Source: Actinomycetes bacterium
GTDB taxonomy: Bacteria > Actinomycetota > Acidimicrobiia > Acidimicrobiales > Palsa-688
NCBI GenBank assembly: GCA_021787365.1
Contig: JAJYMB010000062.1
Location: forward strand, 1-64,000
Reading direction: 5' to 3'
Length of the DNA: 64,000 nt
Shown here piece by piece: positions 44,806 through 52,204 of the stretch. The number at the start of each line of letters is the position of its first letter. The first letter of the stretch is position 1. The notes under the pieces are model-generated. The model was given only the letters and a program-made list of their open reading frames with translations. It searched no databases and was not told the DNA's origin. A program made the position numbers and the translations under genes.

Positions 44806-45822
44806 TCAGGTGCCGGGCTGCGCCGCGTCGCGGCAACGCTCCACCCACAGGCTGGGCTCGCGTATCTCGGCCAGCTTCGGGAGCCACTCTGGCCCGCGCC
44901 AGACCAGGTCGAAAAGCTCGCGCCCGCCGGCGGCCTCCACCGCCTCCACGAAGCGCTCTCCTTGCTCGTACTGCTTGAGCTTGGCATCGAGCCCTACCAT
45001 CATCGAGACCGCCCTGGCCAGCACCCCGAGCTGGCGGCGGGCGCGAAGAACGCCGGCAAAGTGGTCCGCGTCGGGCACCCGCCCCGCTGCTGCCCGGTTC
45101 ATCACCATGTCGCCGTGGCCCTCCAGGAGGCTCATGAAGCCGCCCACCGAGTCGAGCGCCTGGCGCTGGCCGGGCGAAGCGAACAACGCCACCAGACCTC
45201 CGTCGTCTAGGGGGTTGTGGCCCTCGCGCACCTCTGTTGCCGCCCTCTTCAGGGCCTCGAGGAGGCGCCTCGGGTCGGGGTCGACCCCCTCGACGAGCGA
45301 GGCCACCAGGCTGAGGAAGTGAGGACGGAGCCAAGGCACGCCGGTGAACTGGAGGCGGTGGGTCACCTCGTGCAGCGCGATCCACAGCCGGAACTGGCGG
45401 GGCTCGAAACCGAAGCGGTCCTCCAACTCGATGATGTTGGGGCCGACGTAGTAGACGATGTCCTGGTCATCGGGCGACTCCTCCTCGATGAGGAGCTGGT
45501 CGTACTGGCCGAGCACCCGGGTCGACATCCACCCGAGCAGGGCACCGAGCTGCACACCGGCCAGGTTGCGGGAGAGCTGGGCCGGCAGGCGGAGCGCCAC
45601 CGGGCCGAGCTTCGGGGCTGGTTTCGACATGACTTCGGCGAGCTTCTTGGCCAAAGGGCGCATCAAGCGCTGCGTGGAGGCGACGTTGGCAGTCACCCAA
45701 CCCGGCCTGTCCGTCACGCGAGCCCGCGCGGGCCCCGCCAGGGAACGCAGCCCCGTCTCCGCAGACACCAGCTCCTCTGCCTCTGCGGTCAGCTCGGCGA
45801 AGTCCTCTTCCAGCACCGCCAA
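44806..45822 (-). CDS. Zinc-dependent metalloprotease of the DUF2342 (F420-associated) family
   Basis: About 338 residues from a TTG at 45822. The zinc motif HEVTHRLQF, GPNIIELEDRFGFEPRQFRLWIA and FMSLLEGHGDMVMNRA are typical of this actinobacterial family, sometimes called coenzyme F420 biosynthesis-associated. The frame continues upstream to about 45924 with WELAERTAVRVASRQPW, the family's usual N-terminal helix. No ATG, GTG or TTG occurs before a stop at 45961, so the true start is unresolved. It sits upstream of tilS and hpt. Confidence 0.87.
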   Translation of the reverse strand: MAVLEEDFAELTAEAEELVSAETGLRSLAGPARARVTDRPGWVTANVASTQRLMRPLAKKLAEVMSKPAPKLGPVALRLPAQLSRNLAGVQLGALLGWMSTRVLGQYDQLLIEEESPDDQDIVYYVGPNIIELEDRFGFEPRQFRLWIALHEVTHRLQFTGVPWLRPHFLSLVASLVEGVDPDPRRLLEALKRAATEVREGHNPLDDGGLVALFASPGQRQALDSVGGFMSLLEGHGDMVMNRAAAGRVPDADHFAGVLRARRQLGVLARAVSMMVGLDAKLKQYEQGERFVEAVEAAGGRELFDLVWRGPEWLPKLAEIREPSLWVERCRDAAQPGT

Positions 45823-46034
45823 CCTCCCCGCTGGGATCCAGGGCTGCCGGGAGGCGACGCGTACCGCGGTGCGCTCCGCCAGCTCCCAGGAGATGGGGCT
45901 GGCCGGCGCGGGGACCGGTTCTATGGGTGCGACGGCGTACGAGGACGTGATGACTGAAGCCTATTGGGAGCGGGCAAGGTTGGTGGGTACTCGCGCTTCT
46001 TCGGCGCGTCAAAAGTTGAGTGCGCCTGGGACGC

Positions 46035-46235
46035 TCAGGCGATCTTGCGCCCGCGGGTCCTCGGCACGGCGATCGGCTCGTGCTGGAAGCAGTACTTGCC
46101 GTTGTTATAGATCGAGAGCCTGGTGTTGCACCCCGGGTGCCGGCAAGTCCGCCCCCGGCCGAACGACTTCGACGGCCTTTCGCCACCGCTCAGGGCCTGT
46201 CCTCCGAGTGATCGTTCGCTCATAGCACCTTCCAA
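46035..46235 (-). CDS. Small zinc-finger-like protein
   Basis: A 66-residue (or 62 from the internal ATG at 46223) basic protein. The C-terminal part carries CRHPGCNTRLSIYNNGKYCFQH, in which Cys-x4-Cys and Cys-x2-His could bind zinc. The tail PRTRGRKIA is basic. Similar short proteins are known in actinobacteria without an assigned role; nucleic-acid binding is plausible. It precedes the sigma/anti-sigma pair on the same strand. Confidence 0.68.
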   Translation of the reverse strand: MEGAMSERSLGGQALSGGERPSKSFGRGRTCRHPGCNTRLSIYNNGKYCFQHEPIAVPRTRGRKIA

Positions 46236-46313
46236 CGTCTCGTGGCTGAACTTCCTTCCCGGCTGGCGCTGCCCCCCATGTACCCCTTCAAGGGGAGGTT
46301 TATTCCTGCCCGC

Positions 46314-46613
46314 TCAGAAGTTGGCGTCAGGGGTGCCGATGGCGTCGGCTACGCGCCGGCGAAGAGACTCGGGCACCTCGTCCCGGCACTTGGAGGCGAC
46401 CAGGGCCTTCAGGTCGGCTTCGAAACCGAAGGCCCGGAAGCAAGGGCCGCATTCGTCCAGGTGGTGCTTGATCTCCCGCCGCCGCTCAGAAGTGAGCTCC
46501 CCGTCGAGGTAGGTGTAGAGGGTAGCAACGGCGTCCTGGCAGGGGTCGAGCAGCTTGGCCTCCTTGCCTGGGCTGCTCGGGGCGCTGTCGGTCGGGTTGT
46601 CGTCCGGTTGCAT
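46314..46613 (-). CDS. Zinc-containing anti-sigma factor (RsrA-like)
   Basis: A 99-residue ZAS-type anti-sigma factor. The candidate zinc ligands are Cys25, His51, Cys55 and Cys58 (HHLDECGPCFRAF); Cys76 is a further candidate redox cysteine. RsrA binds SigR when reduced and releases it after disulphide stress. The ATG at 46613 has GAGG five bases upstream. It lies 22 bases after the sigma gene, in the usual sigR-rsrA order. Confidence 0.88.
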   Translation of the reverse strand: MQPDDNPTDSAPSSPGKEAKLLDPCQDAVATLYTYLDGELTSERRREIKHHLDECGPCFRAFGFEADLKALVASKCRDEVPESLRRRVADAIGTPDANF

Positions 46614-46635
46614 TGGATCCTCTGGCGCTTCGCAG

Positions 46636-47211
46636 CTAGGGCACGTCTGCCGGCACCGCAAGCCGGTGCTCTTCGGCATATGTGTGCAACGCCTTTTGCA
46701 GCGCCTTTCTTCCCCGGTGCAGGCGGCTCATCACCGTCCCGATCGGGATATCCAAGATTTCGGCGATCTCCTTGTAGGAAAAGCCCTCCACGTCCGAGAG
46801 CACCACGACGAGGCGGAACGTATCGGGCAGGGACTCGACGGCGGCCTTGACCTCGGCCTCGCTGAACTGGTCGAGCACCTCGTCCTCCGCGCTACGCCCC
46901 GCAGAGGCTCCCTCCAGCCCGCCGAGGCGCCGGTAAAGGTAGAGGTCCTCCACGTCCTCGAGGTCGGTCTCGGCTGGGCGCCGGCGTCGGGAGCGGTAGG
47001 AGTTGATGAAAGTGTTGGTGAGGATCTTGTACAGCCAAGACTTCAAGTTGGTGCCCTCTTGGAACGAGGCGAAGGCCCGGTAGGCCTTCAGGTACGTCTC
47101 CTGTACTAGGTCTTCGGCGTCTGACGGGTTGCGCGTCATGCGCAGCGCCGCGCTGTAGAGCGAACCCATGAAGGGCATCGCCTGCTCGGCGAAGTGCTCC
47201 TGGTCGGCCAT
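46636..47211 (-). CDS. sigR: ECF sigma factor of the SigR/SigH type
   Basis: About 191 residues. Region 2 reads [22 protein letters not shown] and [19 protein letters not shown]. An acidic linker follows, then region 4 with [30 protein letters not shown]. SigR directs oxidative and thiol-stress genes such as thioredoxin. The ATG at 47211 is preferred to a GTG at 47220. No clear self-regulated GGGAAC-type promoter is seen directly upstream. Confidence 0.9.
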   Translation of the reverse strand: MADQEHFAEQAMPFMGSLYSAALRMTRNPSDAEDLVQETYLKAYRAFASFQEGTNLKSWLYKILTNTFINSYRSRRRRPAETDLEDVEDLYLYRRLGGLEGASAGRSAEDEVLDQFSEAEVKAAVESLPDTFRLVVVLSDVEGFSYKEIAEILDIPIGTVMSRLHRGRKALQKALHTYAEEHRLAVPADVP

Positions 47212-47283
47212 ACCTGTCACCCTACGACGCGGGTGGGACGGCTGCCCCCTAATTCAGGGAAGCTTCAGTAGCCAGGGAAGAAA

Positions 47284-47323
47284 GGGCCCAGGAAGAGAGG
47301 GCCCAGGAAGAGAGGGCCTAGGA
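47284..47323. repeat. 15-bp tandem repeat upstream of sigR, overlapping the FHA gene stop
   Basis: GGGCCCAGGAAGAGA occurs twice, followed by a partial third copy (GGGCCTAGGA). It overlaps the last bases of the FHA gene. Confidence 0.7.
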
Positions 47324-48349
47324 CGCCTCGAAGGTAGCCGTGCGCTCGCCGAAGGCCAGTACGGTGCCCGTACGCACGACATGGGGCTCGCCGGCTGCCA
47401 GGCGCTGCCAGGCCTTGGCCGGCTCGTCCCAGATGAACGTCCCGTTGGTGGAACCCCGGTCGACCACTACCAGCTCGCCCTCGCGCGCCCTCAGCTCGGC
47501 ATGGACCCTGGACATGCTGTCGTTTTGCCCCGAGGGCACCATGGGCGCCAGCTCCCCGGAAACTACGGCTTCGTCACCTATCACGTCGCGCCCGATCAGC
47601 ACGGGGCCGACGAGCTGGTGGACCTCACCATTGTCCCAGGTCAACTTGCCCAGGGCGGACATGACCACCGTCACGGCCTGGCCTGGCGCGTTGAAGCTCC
47701 GGGCGGGGGCCTCGGCCACCGTGAAGTCAGCCTCTGGGACCAGCCCTTCGGCGATGGTCGGGCTCTCGGCCTCCGCGTACAGAGGTGCCGCCGGCGGGCT
47801 CGCGTCGCGGGCGTTCTCGCGCCGGTGCACCTCCCCGGCCGCCGCCGCGGGCTCGCCCTGTGGCACCACCCACGGCTGGCCGGCCCGCTCCGCGCTCACC
47901 AGCAGGAAGCCGCTCGCCCGGATCACCCCCTCGCGCAGGTCCGCGAGCGGGTCGCCTTCGCCCTGCTTGCCCGCCCGGAGCGTAGTCACGTCGTGGAGCT
48001 GCCGGTTGAGCCACGACCCTACGTCGTCACCACCGAAGAGCTTGGCCTCCGAGCCTCCCCTTTCTACCCCGACTTCCACGGGACCGTGCACGACCGTGAC
48101 CAGGTCATCGCCCCTCGCCGCCACAATGGCGAAGGGCGGCCACGGCTCTGCACGCGGGTCAGCGAGGCGCGACCCCACCCGTCCGAGCAGGTCGGTCGGG
48201 TCGCTGGCAGACAGGCACGCCGCAACCAGGGCCGCCGTACCATGGCCCGTCCCAGGCGCCCACAGCACAGCGTTCGGGAACCGGCAAAGCCAACCGTCCG
48301 ACCCTAGAGTCGGTACGAGGCGCGCAGAAGAGAGCTCGATGCTACCCAC
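47318..48349 (-). CDS. FHA-domain protein
   Basis: A 343-residue protein. The C-terminal ~100 residues form a forkhead-associated domain (VLIGRDVIGDEAVV, SMSRVHAELRAREGELVVVDRGSTNGTFIWD) that binds phosphothreonine peptides. The first ~190 residues are less clear; they include VAARGDDLVTVVHGPVEVGV and may be a degenerate phosphatase- or ligand-binding-like domain. No membrane helix is seen. The likely GTG start at 48349 lies close to the divergent GDPD gene. Confidence 0.8.
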   Translation of the reverse strand: MGSIELSSARLVPTLGSDGWLCRFPNAVLWAPGTGHGTAALVAACLSASDPTDLLGRVGSRLADPRAEPWPPFAIVAARGDDLVTVVHGPVEVGVERGGSEAKLFGGDDVGSWLNRQLHDVTTLRAGKQGEGDPLADLREGVIRASGFLLVSAERAGQPWVVPQGEPAAAAGEVHRRENARDASPPAAPLYAEAESPTIAEGLVPEADFTVAEAPARSFNAPGQAVTVVMSALGKLTWDNGEVHQLVGPVLIGRDVIGDEAVVSGELAPMVPSGQNDSMSRVHAELRAREGELVVVDRGSTNGTFIWDEPAKAWQRLAAGEPHVVRTGTVLAFGERTATFEAS

Positions 48350-48398
48350 CGTCCAAACGGTACACCAGGTGGCGGCGCAAGGCGCGTACCCTGGCGGC

Positions 48399-49160
48399 GT
48401 GAGGGGGTCCCGGGCTTTCTTCGACCACCCCCTCCCGCTCGCGTTTGCCCACCGGGGAGGGGCGGCCGAGGCTACGGAGAACAGTTGGGCCGCTTTCGAG
48501 CACGCTGTCGCGCTCGGCTACAGCTACGTGGAGACCGATGTGCGTGCCACCTCCGACGGTGTGGCCGTGACCTTCCATGACCCTCGGCTAGAGCGTTTGA
48601 CCAGCTCCTCTGGCCTTCTCCGGGCCACCGATTGGCAGCGGCTCTCTCGGCTTCGCCTACCCGACGGGAGCCCCGTCCCGAAGTTGGAGGACCTGCTCGG
48701 GACCTGGCCCGCGCTGCGCTGGAACATCGACGTGAAGCGCCCCGAGGCCGCCGGTCCCGTGGTGGCGGCGGTAAAGCGGACCAAGGCGCAGGACCGCGTC
48801 CTCCTGACGGCGTTCTCGGCATGGCGCATAGCCAGGCTGCGCGCCGCGCTCGGCCCTGTGACCGCCACCGGCGCGAGCCGGTGGGGCGTGGCGGCCATGC
48901 TGGTAGCGAGGTACGCCAAGCTCTCGCCGGTTTGGGCCAGAGCTTCGGCCGTTCAGGTACCCGTAAGCCACCGGGGCTTGCGTGTGGTCGACGAAGCCTT
49001 CGTCTGGACTTGCCACCGAGTGGGGGCCCAGGTCCACGTGTGGACGGTGGACGAACCCACAGAAATGGAACGCCTGCTCGACCTCGGGGTGGACGGCCTT
49101 ATGACGGACCGCCCGAGTGCCCTCCGGGAACTGCTCGCGGGACGGGGACAGTGGCCCTGA
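48399..49160 (+). CDS. Glycerophosphodiester phosphodiesterase
   Basis: About 253 residues. LAFAHRGGAAEATENSWAAFE is the catalytic N-terminus (His-Arg, Glu, Asn). ETDVRATSDGVAVTFHDPRLERL follows, and the C-terminal VHVWTVDEPTEMERLLDLGVDGLMTDRP completes the TIM barrel. It hydrolyses glycerophosphodiesters to glycerol 3-phosphate and an alcohol. The GTG at 48399 is chosen because the ATG at 48339 would overlap the start of the divergent FHA gene. Confidence 0.88.
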   Translation: MRGSRAFFDHPLPLAFAHRGGAAEATENSWAAFEHAVALGYSYVETDVRATSDGVAVTFHDPRLERLTSSSGLLRATDWQRLSRLRLPDGSPVPKLEDLLGTWPALRWNIDVKRPEAAGPVVAAVKRTKAQDRVLLTAFSAWRIARLRAALGPVTATGASRWGVAAMLVARYAKLSPVWARASAVQVPVSHRGLRVVDEAFVWTCHRVGAQVHVWTVDEPTEMERLLDLGVDGLMTDRPSALRELLAGRGQWP

Positions 49161-49169
49161 GCCCGTCCG

Positions 49170-49232
49170 CCGTCACCTCACCTGAACCTGCCGTCACCTC
49201 ACCTGAACCTGCCGTCACCTCACCTGAACCTG
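49170..49232. repeat. 21-bp tandem repeat (three copies) at the 3' end of infA
   Basis: CCGTCACCTCACCTGAACCTG is repeated at 49170, 49191 and 49212. The last unit encodes the end of IF-1 and its stop codon on the minus strand. The other two lie just downstream and could each extend or terminate the frame. Confidence 0.8.
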
Positions 49233-49450
49233 TAGGTGATCCTGCCTCGTTTCAGGTCGTACGGGCTTATCTCGACCTGGACACGGTCGCCCGGCAACAC
49301 CCTTATGCGGTGCATGCGCATCTTGCCGGAGTTGTGAGCCAGCACCTCGTGACCGTTATCGGTCTTCACACGGAAAGTCGCGTTTTTGAGCGACTCCACT
49401 ACGGTGCCCTCGAGCAGGATGGCCTGCTCCTTGGCATTTGGGTTGGACAG
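49220..49450 (-). CDS. infA: Translation initiation factor IF-1, read from a CTG start
   Basis: A 76-residue OB-fold protein. [48 protein letters not shown] and the ending [12 protein letters not shown] match IF-1, whose usual length is 72-73 residues. No ATG, GTG or TTG lies near the expected start. A CTG at 49450 has AGGAGG seven bases upstream and gives the right length. infA usually lies with ribosomal protein genes, but here it is alone between a phosphodiesterase and a DNA ligase. Confidence 0.9.
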   Translation of the reverse strand: MSNPNAKEQAILLEGTVVESLKNATFRVKTDNGHEVLAHNSGKMRMHRIRVLPGDRVQVEISPYDLKRGRITYRFR

Positions 49451-49522
49451 TTTCTTTCCTCCTCGAAGGTGTCGCCTACGGACCTGTAGTGCCGGGCCTC
49501 CGAGGACCACTGTACCTGCTGG

Positions 49523-50563
49523 TCAGCGGGCCGCGGCCGTCGGCACGCACTCCTCGCGCACCACGTCCGAGCTCGCCTTGTCGGGCCGCAGCCCGAGGAA
49601 ACTCGGGTGGCGGAGACGGCCCTCAGGCGTCCAGTTGGTGAAGGCGACCTCGGCTACGAGCCGCGGCTGGACAAAACGGGCTCCCCTTTCGCCGACGGGC
49701 GCGGCGAAAGGCGATGAAGAGGTCTCGAGGTCGAGCAGTTCTCGGAACAACCGCCTGAGGGTCGCTTCGGTGAAGCCGGTGCCCACCTTGCCCGCGTAAG
49801 CCAGCTGGCCGTCCTGCCAGTAGCCGAGCAGCAGGGCGCCAAAGCCCGTGCGGGCCCCTTTGGGGGCGGTGAAGCCACCGATCACGAGTTCCTGGCGGCA
49901 AGTGCACTTGAGCTTCACCCATTCGCCTCTGCGCCCACTGTGGTAAGCCGAGCCCGCCCGTTTGGCCACCAACCCCTCCCAGCCTTCCCGGCAGGCCCCC
50001 TCGAAGAGCGCGGCGGGGTCTCCCGAGAGCGGCTTCACCACCTGCAGGTGCAAGCTCCCGGGCACCGCCTTTTGGAGGAGCGCCTTGCGTTGTTCGACCG
50101 GGAGCTCCCGGAGGTCCTCCCCGAGCAGCCAGGGCAAGTCGAACACCCAGTAGACGACGTCGCCCGCTCCCCCTTCCTGGAGGGCGGCGAAGCTGGGCCG
50201 TCCCCCGACAAGCGCAACGACCTCCCCATCCAGCACGAAGTTGCTCGCTGGGAGCCTGCGCAGTTCGGCCACGAGCTCAGGGAAGCGCTCGTTGAACGAG
50301 AGCCGGTTGCGCGACCAGAGGCCTACGTCCCGGCCGTTGCGAACGGCCACGCAGCGTAGGCCGTCCAGCTTGGGCTCGAACAGCCACGAGCCGCAGCCTC
50401 CCCTGAGAGGGCCGCCGGCGCGCGAGGCGGCGCCCTCCAGCGGCGCGGCCAGCATGGGCTCGACGAACCCGGCCAAAGCCATCTCGTCTGGGGCCACCTC
50501 GTCTGGGGCCGTCTCGTCTGGGGGCATCTCGCCTCGGGCGGGAGGGCTCGGCCCGCCAGGCAC
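49523..50563 (-). CDS. ATP-dependent DNA ligase
   Basis: A 346-residue ligase. The adenylation motif is EPKLDGLRCVAV, with LDGEVVALVGG, REGWEGLVAKRAGS and GEWVKLKC as later nucleotidyltransferase motifs. An OB domain (TRGFGALLLGYW region) follows. It has no polymerase or phosphoesterase domain, so it resembles LigC or the ligase part of LigD. No ku gene is in this window. The GTG lies two bases after the otsA stop. An N-terminal PDETA/PDEVA/PDEMA repeat comes from a 15-bp tandem repeat at 50481-50525; a start at residue 28 is also possible. Confidence 0.9.
   Translation of the reverse strand: MPGGPSPPARGEMPPDETAPDEVAPDEMALAGFVEPMLAAPLEGAASRAGGPLRGGCGSWLFEPKLDGLRCVAVRNGRDVGLWSRNRLSFNERFPELVAELRRLPASNFVLDGEVVALVGGRPSFAALQEGGAGDVVYWVFDLPWLLGEDLRELPVEQRKALLQKAVPGSLHLQVVKPLSGDPAALFEGACREGWEGLVAKRAGSAYHSGRRGEWVKLKCTCRQELVIGGFTAPKGARTGFGALLLGYWQDGQLAYAGKVGTGFTEATLRRLFRELLDLETSSSPFAAPVGERGARFVQPRLVAEVAFTNWTPEGRLRHPSFLGLRPDKASSDVVREECVPTAAAR
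50481..50525. repeat. 15-bp tandem repeat in the DNA ligase N-terminus
   Basis: Three near-identical 15-base units around TCTCGTCTGGGGCC, in frame with the ligase gene, giving PDETA-, PDEVA- and PDEMA-like pentapeptides. Confidence 0.7.
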
Positions 50564-50564
50564 C

Positions 50565-52145
50565 TCAGCCGCTCCGTTCCTGACTGGCCATCATGAGCGC
50601 CCCGAGGAACTCTGATGCCCATCGGTGCACGTCGTGGGCAAAGACCCGCCGGCGCATCCGGCGCATCCGCCAGGCCGCCTCCTCGCGGCTGGCGCGGACT
50701 GCGGCCATGACCTGGCTCTTCATGGTGTCGATGTCGTGCGGGTTGACGATCCACGCCTCGCGGAGCTCGCGTGCGGCTCCCGTCAGCTCGGACAGGACCA
50801 GGCGGCCGCCGCCGTCGGGGCGGCAACAGACGTACTCCTTGGCCACGAGGTTCATGCCGTCGCGAAGGGGCGTTACGAGGGCAACGTCGGCAGCCAGGTA
50901 CATCGCCGCCATCTCCTCTTGGGGGAAGCTCTGGTGCAAGTAATGCACGGCGGGCCGGCCAACCGCGCTGTAGTCCCCATTAATGGCCCCAACCACGCGT
51001 TCGAGCTCCTCGCGCAGCTTCTTGTACTGTTCCACCTCGCCCCGGCTCGGGCTCGCGATCTGTACCAGCACGGCGTCCGTAGGCCCGAGCTGACCCTCGG
51101 AAAGCAGCTCGCCGTAGGCGCGGAGGCGGTGGAGGAGCCCCTTGGTGTAGTCCAAGCGGTCCACCCCGAGCAGCACGACTTCGGGCTGGCCGAGGTCCTC
51201 ACGGATCTGCTGGGCCCGCCGGCGCACATCCGGGCTCTCGGCGAGCTTGGACAGTTCCAGGGCGTCAACCGAGATCGGGAAAGCGCCCACTCGTGCCGTC
51301 CTCTGCTCGCCGCTCCGGCGCACGACGTGGACCAGGGAGCCCTGCGTGCGGAAGCCGTTGAAGCGCCGGCAGGCTCGCAGGAAGTTGATGGCGCCGTCAG
51401 GCGTCTGGAACCCGACCAGGTCAGCCCCGAGGAGGCCCTGGACTATCTCCCTGCGCCAGGGAAGCTGGGAGAACAGGTCGAGGGCAGGGAACGGGATGTG
51501 GTTGAAAAAGCCGATCTCCAGGTCGTCGCGCAGGCCCCGCAACATCGCGGGCATGAGCTGGAGGTGGTAGTCGTGCACCCATACCGTCGCCCCGGGGGCG
51601 GCGTGCGCCGCCACCGCGGCCGAAAAGCGCTGGTTGACCTCGACGTAGGCATGCCACCAACGTCTCGAGTAGACGGGCGGTGCCACCACGTCGTGGTATA
51701 GCGGCCACAGCGTTGCGTTGCAGAAGCCCTCGTAGTAGGCGCGGACTTCCTCCTCGTCCAGCAAAACGGGCAGGGCGTGGACGCGCTCGTTGTCGAGGTC
51801 GGCTCCCGGCGCCGCCAGCGGCGCCTGTTCTTCCGCCACTACCTGGAGCTGCCCTGTGTCCGCTCGGCCAGGCACACCTTCGTCCTGGGACCAGGGCGGG
51901 TAGGAGGAACCGTTTCCCCCACCTGGGAGCCGGCTCGGCTTCCCCGCCCAGCCCACCCAGGCGCCGCCGGTTTCACTGATGACGGGCCGAAGCGCGGCAA
52001 CGAGCCCGCCCGGGCTCGAGGTCCATTGTGCCCCCCCGGCCGGGCTGGCCTCGATGGGCAGACGGTTGGAGACCACGATGAAGCCGAACTGCTTTTCGAC
52101 AGGCTCTCCTCCGGGCTGCTCAGGAAGAGCGGCGGCTGCAGCCAT
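50565..52145 (-). CDS. otsA: Trehalose-6-phosphate synthase OtsA
   Basis: About 526 residues of glycosyltransferase family 20. GFIVVSNRLPIE is the start of the catalytic domain, with WVHDYHLQLMPAMLR, GFFNHIPFPALDLF and LVGFQTPDGAINFLRAC as substrate-binding motifs. VDRLDYTKGLLHRLRAYGELL is the conserved KG motif, and TPLRDGMNLVAKEYVCCRPD is near the end. It makes trehalose 6-phosphate from UDP-glucose and glucose 6-phosphate; otsB is not nearby. The ATG at 52145 has AGGA upstream. Confidence 0.92.
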   Translation of the reverse strand: MAAAAALPEQPGGEPVEKQFGFIVVSNRLPIEASPAGGAQWTSSPGGLVAALRPVISETGGAWVGWAGKPSRLPGGGNGSSYPPWSQDEGVPGRADTGQLQVVAEEQAPLAAPGADLDNERVHALPVLLDEEEVRAYYEGFCNATLWPLYHDVVAPPVYSRRWWHAYVEVNQRFSAAVAAHAAPGATVWVHDYHLQLMPAMLRGLRDDLEIGFFNHIPFPALDLFSQLPWRREIVQGLLGADLVGFQTPDGAINFLRACRRFNGFRTQGSLVHVVRRSGEQRTARVGAFPISVDALELSKLAESPDVRRRAQQIREDLGQPEVVLLGVDRLDYTKGLLHRLRAYGELLSEGQLGPTDAVLVQIASPSRGEVEQYKKLREELERVVGAINGDYSAVGRPAVHYLHQSFPQEEMAAMYLAADVALVTPLRDGMNLVAKEYVCCRPDGGGRLVLSELTGAARELREAWIVNPHDIDTMKSQVMAAVRASREEAAWRMRRMRRRVFAHDVHRWASEFLGALMMASQERSG

Positions 52146-52204
52146 GGTCTTTTTCCTACCCCCTTCACCCCAAGGAGGCACCTGCCCGGTATCTCGCGGG
52201 ACCG

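Noticed and set aside
43589-45322. Long plus-strand open frame opposite hpt, tilS and the DUF2342 gene
   Set aside because: It spans three well-recognised genes on the other strand and has no motifs of its own.
47340-48338. N-terminal extension of the phosphodiesterase frame over the FHA gene
   Set aside because: The frame is open but lies opposite the FHA coding sequence. The catalytic start FAHRGG only begins after 48399.
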